Source of the DNA: an uncultured Holophaga sp.
GTDB lineage: Bacteria > Acidobacteriota > Holophagae > Holophagales > Holophagaceae
NCBI RefSeq assembly: GCF_963677305.1
Contig: NZ_OY781925.1
Coordinates: 1,017,001 to 1,081,000, forward strand
DNA length: 64,000 nt
Direction: 5' to 3'
The notes beneath the pieces were generated by a model. The model did not search any database. It was not told the origin of the DNA and was given only the letters and a program-made list of their open reading frames with translations. A program made the position numbers and the translations under genes. Of the stretch, positions 46,253 to 55,738 are shown one piece after another (positions within the stretch are counted from its first letter, which is position 1; each line of letters begins with the position of its first letter).

Positions 46253-47887
46253 ATGGAAAGTCCAAGCACAAGTACCCGGGGGAACTCCAAGCTGATCGAG
46301 GATACGGAACCGGCCTGTGGGAATCCTGTCTGCAGGGCAGGGGTCCTTCCCCTCATCTTCCGCCTCAGTCGCACGGTGGCGGAGAACAATGGGCTCGAAC
46401 CCATCCTGGAAGTCGTGCTGCAGTTGATGGAGGAGGAATTGGGGATGATCCGGGGGATGATCAACCTCTATGACTCCCAAGCCGGGCGCATCTACATCCA
46501 CAAGAGCCTCGGGCTTACTGAGGACGAGGAAGCCCGCGGAGTGTATGGCCTGGGTGAGGGTATTACCGGTCGGGTGGTGGAGACAGGCCTGACGATGGTG
46601 GTGCCCCGCATCGGAGACGAAGACGGTTTTCTGGACCGCACCGGGAGCCACCACGGAGGGGATGAGGATCACGCCTTCCTGTGCATTCCCATCGCCCGGG
46701 GGCGACGGCTCCTGGGGACTATCAGCGGCGAACGCCCCTACGGGGGTAACCAAGCTTTGCTGGACCAGGATGTGGAGCTGTTGAAGACCATCGGCTGCCT
46801 CATCGCACCGCCGGTGGAACTGCACCTGGTGGAGACCCACGAGAAGGCGGAATGGGCGGCCGAACGGCATCGTCTCCAGGATGCGCTGAAGGAGCGTTTC
46901 CATCCCGCCAACATCATCGGGAACTCCCGGCCCATGCGGGATGTCTACCGGCTCATCGCCAAGATCGCCCCGTCTAAAGCCACAGTGCTCATTCTCGGGG
47001 AGAGCGGAGTTGGCAAAGAACTGGTAGCCAGTGCCATCCACTACAAGAGCCCCGTAGCTGAGGGGCCCTTCATCAAGTTCAACTGTGCGGCCTTGCCGGA
47101 GAACCTTGTCGAGTCCGAGCTCTTCGGGCATGAAAAGGGGGCCTTTACCGGTGCCATAGGGGCCCGGAAGGGACGTTTCGAGGAGGCCGATGGGGGGACG
47201 ATCTTTCTGGATGAGGTGGGTGAGCTCTCACTCGCCATGCAGGCCAAACTCCTGCGGATCCTCCAGGAGAAGACCTTCGAACGGGTTGGAGGCAATCGCC
47301 CCGTCAAGGTGGACATCCGGATTGTCGCCGCCACCAATCGGGATCTGGCAGCCATGGTGGGCGAGGGGACGTTCCGCTCCGACCTCTACTACCGCCTCTG
47401 GGTGGTGCCCATCATGATCCCCGCACTCCGGGAGCGGGGCAGCGATATCGTGGCGCTGGCGGATCACTTCGTTGCCAGCTATTCCCGGGAGAACGGGAAA
47501 GAGGTCAAGCGCATCAGCACACCGGCCCTGGATATGCTCATGAGCTATCACTGGCCCGGCAACGTGCGGGAATTGGAAAATGTCATTGAACGGGCCGTGC
47601 TGCTTTCGGATGACGACGTCATCCACGGGTACCACCTCCCCCCTTCCCTTCAGACTGCCAAGCTCTCGGGCACCGTCTTCAGGGGGAACCTGGAGGCAAA
47701 ACTGGAAGCTGTGGAATACGAGATGCTGGTGGAAGCGCTCAAGAACTCCAAGGGCAACATGAGCAAAGCGGCTCAGGAACTGGGGCTCACCAAGCGGATG
47801 ATCGGAATCCGCATGGCCAAGTTCAATATTGATTACCGCACTTTCCGCAGGGGGGTGTCTGCACCGTCCCGCGCGGGCCTGGTTTGA
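46253..47887 (+). CDS. anfA: AnfA-type sigma-54-dependent activator
   Basis: 544 aa from ATG 46253. N-terminal Cys22-x4-Cys27-Arg, then a GAF domain (about 40-200), an AAA+ domain (about 225-450) with GESGVGKE, GAFTGA (the sigma-54 contact) and FLDEVGEL, and a Fis-type HTH (about 500-530, MSKAAQELGLTKRMIG). The C-x4-C-R spacing matches the putative metal-binding site recalled for Azotobacter AnfA (Cys21-x4-Cys26-Arg), not a usual NifA feature. It should activate the anf, nifB, nifV and DUF364 promoters when molybdenum and vanadium are scarce. Has its own sigma-54 promoter. Confidence 0.9.
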   Translation: MESPSTSTRGNSKLIEDTEPACGNPVCRAGVLPLIFRLSRTVAENNGLEPILEVVLQLMEEELGMIRGMINLYDSQAGRIYIHKSLGLTEDEEARGVYGLGEGITGRVVETGLTMVVPRIGDEDGFLDRTGSHHGGDEDHAFLCIPIARGRRLLGTISGERPYGGNQALLDQDVELLKTIGCLIAPPVELHLVETHEKAEWAAERHRLQDALKERFHPANIIGNSRPMRDVYRLIAKIAPSKATVLILGESGVGKELVASAIHYKSPVAEGPFIKFNCAALPENLVESELFGHEKGAFTGAIGARKGRFEEADGGTIFLDEVGELSLAMQAKLLRILQEKTFERVGGNRPVKVDIRIVAATNRDLAAMVGEGTFRSDLYYRLWVVPIMIPALRERGSDIVALADHFVASYSRENGKEVKRISTPALDMLMSYHWPGNVRELENVIERAVLLSDDDVIHGYHLPPSLQTAKLSGTVFRGNLEAKLEAVEYEMLVEALKNSKGNMSKAAQELGLTKRMIGIRMAKFNIDYRTFRRGVSAPSRAGLV

Positions 47888-47922
47888 TCATCTGCCAGGT
47901 CCACCTCGGGCCGGCCAGGCTA

Positions 47923-48230
47923 TCAGAGCACTTCTGCCGTCAGGTGGTAGCCCACACCCAGCTCGGTCTGGAGGTAGCGTGGGCGAGTCGGGTCCACTTC
48001 GATCTTGCAGCGCAGCTGGTTCATGCATACCCGGAGAGCGTGGACCCGGTCTGGGTCGGCGACGCCCCAGACCTCTTTCAGCATCTGGTTGTGGGTGAGA
48101 GCCTTGCCGGGTCTGCGCATGAGGGCCACCAGCAGCTTGAACTCGTTTGCGGTGAGCTTGACCCGCACGCCCTCCACGCGGGCTTGACGCGCATTCTGAG
48201 ATACGTGCGAGATACGCCCCCATTCATAAT
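47923..48230 (-). pseudogene. Truncated KdpE-like response regulator (output domain only)
   Basis: About 100 codons encode an OmpR-type winged helix resembling KdpE: VRVKLTANEFKLLVALMRRPGKALTHNQMLKEVWG, LRVCMNQLRCKIEVDPTRPRYLQTELGVGYHL. The receiver domain is missing and the open frame begins in unrelated sequence close to the tRNA-Ser terminator. No kdpFABC or kdpD is nearby. Likely a remnant cut by the recombination that produced the island edge. Confidence 0.7.
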
Positions 48231-48259
48231 CGCACCAGGGTTCGAATCCTCCTCGAAGC

Positions 48260-48292
48260 AAAAACCCCCGAAGTCTTGTGGCCTCAGGGGTT
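48260..48292 (-). terminator. Terminator of tRNA-Ser
   Basis: On the minus strand AACCCCTGAGG pairs with CTTCGGGGGTT (two G-T pairs) across an eight-base loop and is followed by TTTT, directly after the encoded CCA. Confidence 0.8.
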
Positions 48293-48295
48293 GCT

Positions 48296-48383
48296 TGGCG
48301 GAGAGAGAGGGATTCGAACCCCCGGTGAGTTTCCCCACACCTGATTTCGAGTCAGGCGCATTCGACCACTCTGCCATCTCTCC
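48296..48383 (-). tRNA. tRNA-Ser (CGA)
   Basis: 88 bases including encoded CCA. Acceptor stem GGAGAGA/TCTCTCC with G discriminator, D-arm, anticodon stem CTGA/TCAG with loop CTCGAAA (anticodon CGA, reads UCG), a long variable arm typical of Ser, and T-arm with GTTCGAA. Its 3' part is duplicated at 32929-32987. Confidence 0.95.
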
Positions 48384-48448
48384 GGAAAGGCCAGTCTATC
48401 AGGGGCGGGGGCTGGCTTCCAGGGCGGGTTTGGGGCGGGCGGGGGGGG

Positions 48449-48907
48449 TCAGCTGCTGCGCTTGCGCTGGAAGAAGAGCTGGACCATGCGACGGCAGTCC
48501 TCTTCGAGGAGTCCGCCTTCGAGCTGGATGCGGTGGTTGAGGTTGGCCTGGGCGAGGGTGTCCTGGAGTCGGGTGACGCCGACCTTGGGGTCGTGGGCTC
48601 CGAAGACCACGCGCTCGACGCGGGCGTGGGTGAGGGCGCCGAAGCACATGAGACAGGGCTCGAGGGTGACGTAGAGGGTGCTGCCGGCCATCCGGTAGTT
48701 CTGGAGCCACTGTCCGGCGCTGCGCAGGGCCATGATCTCGGCGTGGGCAGTGGGGTCGCACTCCTTGATGGGGCAGTTGTAGCCCCGGCCGATGATGTGG
48801 CCCTGGTGCACAAGCACCGCCCCGATGGGCACCTCGAAGGCGCGGTCGGCGTCTTCGGCGGCCTCCAGGGCCAGTCGCATGAAGTAGAGGTCGTCGCCGG
48901 TCCACAT
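48449..48907 (-). CDS. tadA: tRNA-specific adenosine deaminase
   Basis: 152 aa from ATG 48907. Cytidine-deaminase-fold zinc enzyme with HAEIMAL (zinc His and catalytic Glu) and PCLMC (two zinc Cys). VPIGAVLVHQGHIIGRGYN and NYRMAGSTLYVTLEPC fit TadA closely. It converts A34 to inosine in tRNA-Arg(ACG). The frame is open further upstream but that extension lacks family similarity. Adjacent to tRNA-Ser; the pair marks the start of the housekeeping region. Confidence 0.93.
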   Translation of the reverse strand: MWTGDDLYFMRLALEAAEDADRAFEVPIGAVLVHQGHIIGRGYNCPIKECDPTAHAEIMALRSAGQWLQNYRMAGSTLYVTLEPCLMCFGALTHARVERVVFGAHDPKVGVTRLQDTLAQANLNHRIQLEGGLLEEDCRRMVQLFFQRKRSS

Positions 48908-49155
48908 GTCTCGAAGGTTCCCATTCGGGATGGGGGAGGATTCACCCTGATGCCTTGGCCCCACGGAGGATGGCTTCGTGTGCCGGATCACCGGGCCCTT
49001 GGGTTATCCTCTCCGGAGCGGGGTGTCCGAGGGTCCCCGGGGCCTTTCGTGAAGACGGAAGTATCGCACAAATGGCCCTAAACTTAAAGACTGGTTCTTG
49101 GCCGGGGAACGTCGCAAAATCCCTATGGCCCTTCGTGTGGGTCAAACCATCGCAG

Positions 49156-49189
49156 GCGCCGCAGGGTAGGGGACCCGGCGGCGCTTTTT
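49156..49189 (+). terminator. Intrinsic terminator in carA leader (possible attenuator)
   Basis: GCGCCGC/GCGGCGC outer stem with inner GGGT/ACCC, followed by TTTTT, ends 30 bases before the carA ATG. Since no gene lies between tadA (opposite strand) and carA, a terminator here suggests transcription attenuation of carAB, as known for pyrimidine genes elsewhere. No PyrR-binding consensus is evident. Confidence 0.6.
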
Positions 49190-49218
49190 CTATGAAGGCT
49201 GTTGTAGGAGGTGTTGAG

Positions 49219-50301
49219 ATGCGGGCCCACTTGATCCTGAAAGATGGACGGACCTTCCGTGGGAAGGCGCCCCTGGGATTTGGTGGGAGCGGCGAAGCCG
49301 TGTTCACCACCTCCATGACGGGCTACCAGGAGATCCTGACCGACCCCAGCTTTGCCGGGCAGATGGTCTGCATGACCTTCCCCGAGCAGGGTATCTACGG
49401 TATCCACCACGACCTCAGCGAATCGGCCCGCCCCTGGGGCACGGCCCTACTGTGCCGCCGCCTCACCGGGGTGCCCGACCATGTCCTCGCCGAGGGAGAC
49501 CTGGGCAGCTGGCTGCGCCGCCACCGGGTGCCCGTGATGACTGACCTGGACACCCGGGCCCTCACCCAGTACCTGCGGGATGCCGGCGCCCAGCCGGGCA
49601 TCATCTGGACCGAGGCTGACGGCACCCTGGACGCCGGTGTGGCCGCTGCGGCCGGGCTGCCGGAGATGACCGGCCAGGCCCTGGCCGCCGAGGTGAGCTG
49701 CGCCTCCCGATACGACCTGCCCAACCCCGAGGCCAAGTTCCGCGTGGCGGTGCTGGATGGTGGCATCAAGGACTCCATCCTGAAGCAGCTGCACGCCGCG
49801 GGCTGCCACCTGGAGGTCTTCCCCTGGGACGCCCCGGCCAGTGAGCTGACGGACAAGCGCTTCCAGGGCCTCTTCCTGAGCAACGGCCCTGGCGATCCCG
49901 CCGCCCTCAAGGGTATGCGTCAGGAGGTGGAGGCCTGCATCGGCAAGCTGCCCATCTTCGGCATCTGCCTGGGGCACCAGCTCCTGGGCCACGCCTTCGG
50001 CGGCGGCACCTTCAAGCTCAAGTTCGGCCACCGCGGCGCCAACCAGCCTGTGCTGGACCTGGGCACGGGGCGGGTGGAGATCACCGCCCAGAACCACGGG
50101 TTCGCCGTGGACGAGAAGACCCTGCCTTCCGAGATCGAGGTGACTCACCGCCACCTCAGTGATGACACCGTGGAGGGCCTGCGCCACAAGAGCCTCCCGA
50201 TCTTCAGTGTGCAGCACCACCCCGAGGCCAGCCCCGGCCCCCACGACGCCCGGCACGGCTTCGGCAAGTTCGTCGCGATGATGGAGCAGTACCATGCCTA
50301 A
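49219..50301 (+). CDS. carA: Carbamoyl phosphate synthase small subunit
   Basis: 360 aa from ATG with TAGGAGG. N-terminal CarA domain ([35 protein letters not shown]) and a class I glutaminase with nucleophile Cys in [11 protein letters not shown] and His-Glu in [10 protein letters not shown]. Supplies ammonia to CarB. Overlaps carB by eight bases. Confidence 0.96.
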   Translation: MRAHLILKDGRTFRGKAPLGFGGSGEAVFTTSMTGYQEILTDPSFAGQMVCMTFPEQGIYGIHHDLSESARPWGTALLCRRLTGVPDHVLAEGDLGSWLRRHRVPVMTDLDTRALTQYLRDAGAQPGIIWTEADGTLDAGVAAAAGLPEMTGQALAAEVSCASRYDLPNPEAKFRVAVLDGGIKDSILKQLHAAGCHLEVFPWDAPASELTDKRFQGLFLSNGPGDPAALKGMRQEVEACIGKLPIFGICLGHQLLGHAFGGGTFKLKFGHRGANQPVLDLGTGRVEITAQNHGFAVDEKTLPSEIEVTHRHLSDDTVEGLRHKSLPIFSVQHHPEASPGPHDARHGFGKFVAMMEQYHA

Positions 50302-53300
50302 GAGAACCGACCTGTCCACCGTCCTCGTGCTGGGCTCCGGCCCCATCCAGATCGGCCAGGCCTGTGAGTTCGACTACTCCGGCACCCAGGCCCTGAAGGC
50401 GCTCCGGGAGGAGGGGATCCGCACGGTCCTCCTCAACTCCAATCCCGCCTCGATCATGACCGATCCCATCCGGGCGGACGCCACCTACATCGAGCCCCTG
50501 ACCCTGCCCATCCTGGAGAAGATCCTGGAGCAGGAGAAGCCCGACGCCATCCTGCCCACGGTGGGCGGCCAGACGGCTCTGAACCTGGCCCTGGAGGCCG
50601 AGAAGTCAGGTCTGCTGGCCCGCCTGGGCGTCAAGCTCATAGGTGCCCAGGTGGAGGCCATCGAGAAGGGTGAGGATCGCGCCAAGTTCAAGGACCTCAT
50701 GGACGAGCTGGGTCTGGAGACCTGCCGCGGTGGCTTCGCCCACAGCCTCGAAGAGGGGCACGAGCTGCTCAAGGTGACGGGCTTCCCCGCCATCCTGCGC
50801 CCCAGCTTCACCCTCGGCGGCAGCGGCGGCGGCATCGCCTACAACATCGAGGAGTTCGACACCATTCTGCGCCGCGGCCTCGACCTGTCCCCCATCACCC
50901 AGGTGCTGGTGGAGGAGAGCATCCTGGGCTGGAAAGAGTTCGAGCTGGAGGTCGTCCGCGACCTTGATGACAACGTGGTCATCATCTGCTCCATCGAGAA
51001 CATCGATCCCATGGGTGTCCACACCGGCGACAGCATCACCGTCGCCCCGGCCCTGACCCTCACGGACCCCGAGTATCAGAAGATGCGTAACGCCGCCATC
51101 GCCGTCATCCGCGGCGTGGGGGTGGAGACCGGCGGCTCCAACGTCCAGTTTGCCTTCCAGCCCGAGAGCGGTCGCCTCATCGTGGTGGAGATGAACCCTC
51201 GCGTGAGTCGTTCCTCGGCCCTGGCCTCCAAGGCCACCGGCTTCCCCATCGCCTGGGTGGCCACCAAGCTGGCCCTGGGCTACCGCCTCTGGGAGCTGCC
51301 CAACGTCATCACCGGCAAGACCAAGGCCGCCTTTGAGCCCGTGCTGGACTATGTGGTCATCAAGACCCCCCGCTTCACCTTCGAGAAGTTCCCCCAGGCG
51401 GCTCCGGTGCTGGGCACCCAGATGAAGAGCGTGGGCGAGGCCATGTCCATCGGTCGCAACTTCCAGGAAGCCCTGCAGAAGGCCCTGCGCAGTCTGGAGT
51501 GCGGACACCCTGGCCTGGCGGGCGCCATGGAGGGCAAGCTGGACCTCTCCCGTCTGCGGGAGCACCTCCTGACCCCCGGCCCCGAGCGCCTCATCTGGAT
51601 GTACCAGGCCCTCAAAGCCGGGCACACCGTCAGCAACATCTCTGGCCTCACCGGCATCTCCGCCTGGTTCATCCGGGAGATGGAGGAGATTGTCGAGATG
51701 GAGGGGCGTCTGCGAGGCTTCAGCGTGGAGCACCTGCCGGAGGAACTCCTGGAGAAGGCCAAGCGCTCGGGCTTCACCGACGCCCAGATCGCCACCTTCT
51801 GCGGCTCCCTGGAGAGCCAAGTGGCTGCGCGCCGCGAGAGCCTGGGGCTGCACCAGGTGGCCAAGCGAGTGGATACCTGCGCTGGCGAGTTCGTGGCCGA
51901 GACGCCCTACCTCTACCAGACCTGGGATGAGTACACCGAGGCTCCTCCCAGCGACCGCCCCAAGGCCATGGTGCTGGGCTCCGGGCCCAACCGCATCGGC
52001 CAGGGCGTGGAGTTCGACTGCTGCTGCGTGCAGGCCGTGGAAGCCATCCGTGCCGCCGGGGTGGAGGCCATCCTGGTCAACTGCAATCCCGAGACGGTGT
52101 CCACGGACTTCGACACCTCGGATCGCCTCTACTTCGAGCCCCTGGACTTCGAGAGCGTCAAGGCCGCCATCGACCGTGAGAGCGGCAACGGCAACTTCCT
52201 GGGCGTCTTCGCTCAGTTCGGTGGCCAGACACCGCTGAAGCTGGCGGGTCCCCTGGAGGCCGCCGGGGTCAAGCTCCTGGGCACCCCCCTCAAGGCCATC
52301 TGGGATGCCGAGGACCGTGAGCGCTTCGGCAACGTCCTCTCCAAGCTGGGCATCCCCGCTGCCGAGTGGGGCATGGCCTCCAGCCTGGAGCAGGCCCGGT
52401 CCCTGGCCGCTCGCATCGGCTACCCCGTGATGGTGCGCCCGAGCTTCGTGCTGGGGGGCCGGGCCATGGCGGTGGTCTTCGATGAGAAGGGTTTGGAGCG
52501 CTACGTTCGCGAGGCTGCAGCCGTGGATGAGACCCAGCCCGTCCTCATCGACCGCTACCTGGACGGTGCCCAGGAGCTGGATGTGGACCTGGTCTGCGAT
52601 GGCACCGAGGTGGCCATCGCCGGGGTCATGGCGCACATCGAGGAGGCCGGTGTCCACTCTGGCGACAGCTATGGCGTCTTTCCGCCCCTGGGGGTGGAGG
52701 AGGACATGCTGGCCATTGTCAAGGATTACAGTCGTCGCCTGGCCATGGAGGTCGGCGTGCGCGGTCTCATGAACATCCAGTGGGCCCTCAAGGACGGCGT
52801 GGCCTATTGCCTGGAGGCCAATCCCCGGGCCAGCCGCACCGTGCCCTTCCTCTCCAAGGCCACCGGCAAGGATTGGGCGGGCATCGCCGCCCGCATCGGC
52901 CTGGGCCAGAGCCTCGCCGAGCAGGGCGTGACCGATGGCCAGCCCCTCGCGGTGGCCGTCAAGGGCGTGGTCTTCCCCTTCGCCAAGTTCCCCGAGGTGG
53001 ATCCGGTCCTGGGTCCCGAGATGAAGAGCACCGGCGAGGTCATGGGCCTGGGTTCCAGCTTCGGCGAGGCCTACGCCAAGGCCCTGCTGGCCGCCGGCAT
53101 CCGCATCCCCCTGGAGGGCAAGGTCTTCCTCTCGGTGAACGCCAATGACAAGACCAAGCTGCCGGAGCTGGCCACCCGCTTGGCTGGGCTGGGCTTCCAG
53201 CTCTGTGGTACCGAGGGCACGGCCCGCCACATCGAGGAGACGCTGGGCATGAAGATCCAGCGCATCAACAAGGTGGCCGAGGGGCGCCCCCACGCGGTGG

Positions 53301-53506
53301 ACCTCCTCAAGAACGGCGATATCCAGTGGGTCATCAACACCCCCATGGGCCGCAGTGCCCACCAGGACGAGGGTTCCATCCGGAAGGAGGCCCTGCGACT
53401 GAAGATCCCCTGCCTCACCAACCTCAACGCGGCCCTGGCCGCCTGCGAGGCGGTGGAGACACTGCGCAAAGAGCTGCGGGTCCGTTCCCTGCAGAGCCTG
53501 AAGTAG
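50294..53506 (+). CDS. carB: Carbamoyl phosphate synthase large subunit
   Basis: 1070 aa. Two homologous ATP-grasp halves, each opening with [17 protein letters not shown] / [17 protein letters not shown], and a C-terminal MGS-like domain (about 935-1070). Makes carbamoyl phosphate from bicarbonate, ammonia and two ATP for pyrimidine and arginine synthesis. Length and domain order are standard. Very regular codon use implies strong expression. Confidence 0.97.
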   Translation: MPKRTDLSTVLVLGSGPIQIGQACEFDYSGTQALKALREEGIRTVLLNSNPASIMTDPIRADATYIEPLTLPILEKILEQEKPDAILPTVGGQTALNLALEAEKSGLLARLGVKLIGAQVEAIEKGEDRAKFKDLMDELGLETCRGGFAHSLEEGHELLKVTGFPAILRPSFTLGGSGGGIAYNIEEFDTILRRGLDLSPITQVLVEESILGWKEFELEVVRDLDDNVVIICSIENIDPMGVHTGDSITVAPALTLTDPEYQKMRNAAIAVIRGVGVETGGSNVQFAFQPESGRLIVVEMNPRVSRSSALASKATGFPIAWVATKLALGYRLWELPNVITGKTKAAFEPVLDYVVIKTPRFTFEKFPQAAPVLGTQMKSVGEAMSIGRNFQEALQKALRSLECGHPGLAGAMEGKLDLSRLREHLLTPGPERLIWMYQALKAGHTVSNISGLTGISAWFIREMEEIVEMEGRLRGFSVEHLPEELLEKAKRSGFTDAQIATFCGSLESQVAARRESLGLHQVAKRVDTCAGEFVAETPYLYQTWDEYTEAPPSDRPKAMVLGSGPNRIGQGVEFDCCCVQAVEAIRAAGVEAILVNCNPETVSTDFDTSDRLYFEPLDFESVKAAIDRESGNGNFLGVFAQFGGQTPLKLAGPLEAAGVKLLGTPLKAIWDAEDRERFGNVLSKLGIPAAEWGMASSLEQARSLAARIGYPVMVRPSFVLGGRAMAVVFDEKGLERYVREAAAVDETQPVLIDRYLDGAQELDVDLVCDGTEVAIAGVMAHIEEAGVHSGDSYGVFPPLGVEEDMLAIVKDYSRRLAMEVGVRGLMNIQWALKDGVAYCLEANPRASRTVPFLSKATGKDWAGIAARIGLGQSLAEQGVTDGQPLAVAVKGVVFPFAKFPEVDPVLGPEMKSTGEVMGLGSSFGEAYAKALLAAGIRIPLEGKVFLSVNANDKTKLPELATRLAGLGFQLCGTEGTARHIEETLGMKIQRINKVAEGRPHAVDLLKNGDIQWVINTPMGRSAHQDEGSIRKEALRLKIPCLTNLNAALAACEAVETLRKELRVRSLQSLK

Positions 53507-53564
53507 GGTTTGCGGGGCCTGGGGCCCTGCAGAATGGGAAGAGGCCGTCCGGTGCTGGGGTGAC

Positions 53565-54230
53565 TCAGTGCCTGGCGGCTTCGGCTGTCAGGAGCCGACG
53601 GATGCGGGCGGCCCTGTCCGGGCCGATGCCGTCCACCTGCCGGAGGGTGGCGGCATCGGCGCTCATGACGGCCTCTACGCTGCCGAAGTGCTCCAGGAGG
53701 CGGAGGGCCAGGCTTCGTCCGATGCCCGGAAGTCCCTGGAGGACATGGGTCTGGGCACGTTGAAGACCCCTTGGGCAGGCGCCCGGCCGGAAGGCGATGG
53801 GGCGCTGGGTCCGTCTGAGCTGGGCTGCGGCCAGGAGCATCAGGCGGGCTGACTCCGCGCCATCCAGGGCGCGGAGGATGGGGATGCCCCAGATGAGGGA
53901 GATGCAGATGAGGGCCCCCTGGATGGCTTCCCGGCGCATGTGAGCATGCTGGATGTCTTGGACCCTCCCCTCCAGCAGGAGCATGCACCGCTCTCCACAG
54001 GAGGCCAGGGCGGCCGTTTGGCGGAAGAGCCGTCCATCCCTGATGGAGGCCAGGAGGTCCGGGAGGCTCTTTCGTTCAACCACAAGATGTCCGTCCACCC
54101 GGTAGTCACCGAGGTCCAGCCGGGCGATCCGCAGCTCCACGCCCTCCATGTCCTGGAAGGCCTTCAGGGCGGGCGCATCCCGCTCCCGGTCATCGGCCAG
54201 CACCAGGATCCGTGGGGTGGGCCCGCGCAT
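53565..54230 (-). CDS. XPF/ERCC4-type nuclease with tandem helix-hairpin-helix
   Basis: 221 aa. ERCC4 nuclease domain (about 8-135) with the GDYRVDGHLVVERKSLPDL stretch containing the E52-R-K-x3-D58 active-site motif and DDRE (13-16), followed by an (HhH)2 domain (LQGLPGIGRSLALRLLEHFGS, LRQVDGIGPDRAARIRRLL). This is the compact archaeal XPF/Mus81 layout without helicase and is uncommon in bacteria. Such enzymes cut 3'-flap and fork structures. Single gene, transcribed opposite to carAB. Likely acquired from an archaeal or phage source. Confidence 0.9.
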   Translation of the reverse strand: MRGPTPRILVLADDRERDAPALKAFQDMEGVELRIARLDLGDYRVDGHLVVERKSLPDLLASIRDGRLFRQTAALASCGERCMLLLEGRVQDIQHAHMRREAIQGALICISLIWGIPILRALDGAESARLMLLAAAQLRRTQRPIAFRPGACPRGLQRAQTHVLQGLPGIGRSLALRLLEHFGSVEAVMSADAATLRQVDGIGPDRAARIRRLLTAEAARH

Positions 54231-54406
54231 GAGGTCCTCCGCCCCCTGTGCAGGGGTGGATATTTTATATTCAAAAATGGCCTGGATAGGCCATCAGTTC
54301 CCCCTGGGGAGTCTTTTGTGTGATTGATCTATTGACTTGATTGGGTTTTGCGGTTTATGGTGATGCGAGGGCCGGGCTTTGTCTCATGCTGGCCGGGGGT
54401 GTGTCC

Positions 54407-54757
54407 ATGGGCAGGGAATCAGCTCCAGTCACCTGCAGGAACTGCGTCATCCTGGTGGTCCGGGCGGGTTACCTGCGCCGCTGGTGGTTCCCCTTCCTCC
54501 GGGAGCCGTTGATTCTGGGCATGCGCATCCTGGGCGTCGTCCACGGGATCGATGCCTACCGTCAGGAGGTCCGCAACCCGGAGTGTAAGGGCTGTGTGCG
54601 CTTCCTTAAGGCCGAGTTGGAGGAGAAATCCCCCCTCTTTCGATTCCTCAACAAGCTCATCGGCAAGCGCTTCAACCGCCTGCGGGATTCCCTGGCGACC
54701 CAGGAGGAGCTGGACCGGGCCAAGCAGGTGGCCCGGGAGCGGATGGGGGGGGAGTAG
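54407..54757 (+). CDS. Small cysteine-containing hypothetical protein
   Basis: 116 aa from ATG 54407; the frame is open to 54341. Two cysteine pairs, C-x2-C near the start (VTCRNCVIL) and C-x2-C in NPECKGCVRF, could bind a metal. The middle region WWFPFLREPLILGMRILGVVHG is hydrophobic but basic. The C-terminal half is helical and charged (FLNKLIGKRFNRLRDSLATQEELDRAKQVA). I do not know the function. Confidence 0.65.
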   Translation: MGRESAPVTCRNCVILVVRAGYLRRWWFPFLREPLILGMRILGVVHGIDAYRQEVRNPECKGCVRFLKAELEEKSPLFRFLNKLIGKRFNRLRDSLATQEELDRAKQVARERMGGE

Positions 54758-55054
54758 GCCTCCGTCGGCGCATCTGGAGTGCGCTGGGGGCCGTCAACAG
54801 TCGTGCTCAATCCGGTAGCCCCCGGACTTCCTGGATGACCGGGAGGAGCTGAAGGGCGCCCTCCTCCACGGCATTCCGCTTTTGCGCGGGCGAGCACCTC
54901 TGTCCGCGTTGGCCAGGTGCCCAAAGGTCAGGGCTTCGCTCGGGGGCGATGCCGTGCAGCCCTTTCTAAGGATGCCGAAGCCCAAGCTTATTCATTCCGA
55001 AGGCGACTTGGTTCGTCGAGATCAGCCGGGACGGCTCCGCGCTGAAGGGTGTGG
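54758..55054. other. Stretch without intact gene
   Basis: About 300 bases with short broken open frames only. The right end reads into the porin remnant. Possibly a decayed gene; nothing else is recognisable. Confidence 0.4.
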
Positions 55055-55153
55055 ATCGAGACCGAGGATACGGCTGCCAATTCGCTTGGCTATCGCATGG
55101 ACGTCAAGGAGCGGATCAACCTCCTCAAGGCTGGTGTGACTTACCACTTCTGA
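55055..55153 (+). pseudogene. C-terminal remnant of an outer-membrane beta-barrel protein
   Basis: Thirty-two codons read IETEDTAANSLGYRMDVKER then INLLKAGVTYHF and stop. The alternating pattern and final Phe are the signature of the last beta-strand of an outer-membrane barrel recognised by BamA. A stop codon lies a few codons upstream in this frame and another frame continues the similarity, so the gene is truncated and frameshifted. A good terminator follows. Confidence 0.5.
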
Positions 55154-55175
55154 GCAGGTTCATCCCGCTGAAGTC

Positions 55176-55201
55176 AGAGACCCCGGAGTCCCGGGGTCTC
55201 T
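55176..55201. terminator. Hairpin terminator AGAGACCCCGG/CCGGGGTCTCT
   Basis: Eleven-bp perfect stem with four-base loop between the porin remnant and the convergent zinc-ribbon gene; works for both strands. Confidence 0.75.
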
Positions 55202-55219
55202 CTCGTGGTGCTGAGGCTG

Positions 55220-55657
55220 TCAGGCGCTGATCATCACCTTCAGGCCGTCCTTGAAGAGGACATCCACCTTCTTGGCGTTGCGACGCTGGACGCGGCCCAG
55301 GCCGAAGGTGGGGTGGTCCATCCACATGCCCTCCTCCCAACGCTCCTTGATGCTGTAGGCCCTGGCCCTGGAGCCGGCCTGCTCCTCGATCATGAGCTGG
55401 TGGAACTGGCTGCTGGAGGGAGCCGAAGGCTTCACTGGGGAAGCGGCCACGCCGGGACGGGGCGTCCGGGCGGCCCGGGGAGCGGCTTCTGTCCTGGCCG
55501 GCCGTTCGGCCTTGAACTTGTGCACGGACTTGCAGGCCATGCAGATGAGTTTTTCGGGTATCCCGTCGGTCACCGACATGACCCGGTGGCGGGTCTCCCC
55601 TTTGCAGCGCCCACAGGGAGCGTCGAGTTCCATGCCTGCATAGTACGACTTCGCCAT
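55220..55657 (-). CDS. Zinc-ribbon protein with CarD-like C-terminal domain
   Basis: 145 aa from ATG 55657 (GGAGGC upstream). N-terminal zinc ribbon with C-x2-C (APCGRCKGETRHRV) and C-x2-C (ICMACKSVHKF), a proline/alanine-rich linker (about 50-85), and a C-terminal segment HPTFGLGRVQRRNAKKVDVLFKDGLKVMI resembling the small beta-barrel of CarD-type RNA-polymerase-binding proteins. Such proteins occur in delta-proteobacteria and acidobacteria without assigned function. A nucleic-acid or RNA polymerase contact is plausible. Confidence 0.75.
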   Translation of the reverse strand: MAKSYYAGMELDAPCGRCKGETRHRVMSVTDGIPEKLICMACKSVHKFKAERPARTEAAPRAARTPRPGVAASPVKPSAPSSSQFHQLMIEEQAGSRARAYSIKERWEEGMWMDHPTFGLGRVQRRNAKKVDVLFKDGLKVMISA

Positions 55658-55738
55658 GCCTCCAGTGTGCATCAAAGCGGGGCTCCCGGCGAGGGGGCAG
55701 GCTGTGTTTCGCGCTAATCTCGGAGGATGGGAGGGGGC

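Noticed and set aside
48221..48262. Plus-strand TTCATAA and GGGTTCGAATCC resembling a tRNA anticodon loop and T-arm
   Set aside because: The flanking bases do not form anticodon or acceptor stems, so no tRNA can be folded; at best a decayed fragment.
50606..53362. Open frame of 918 codons antisense to carB
   Set aside because: Caused by third-position GC bias of carB; sequence is His/Gly/Leu-rich with no recognisable domain.
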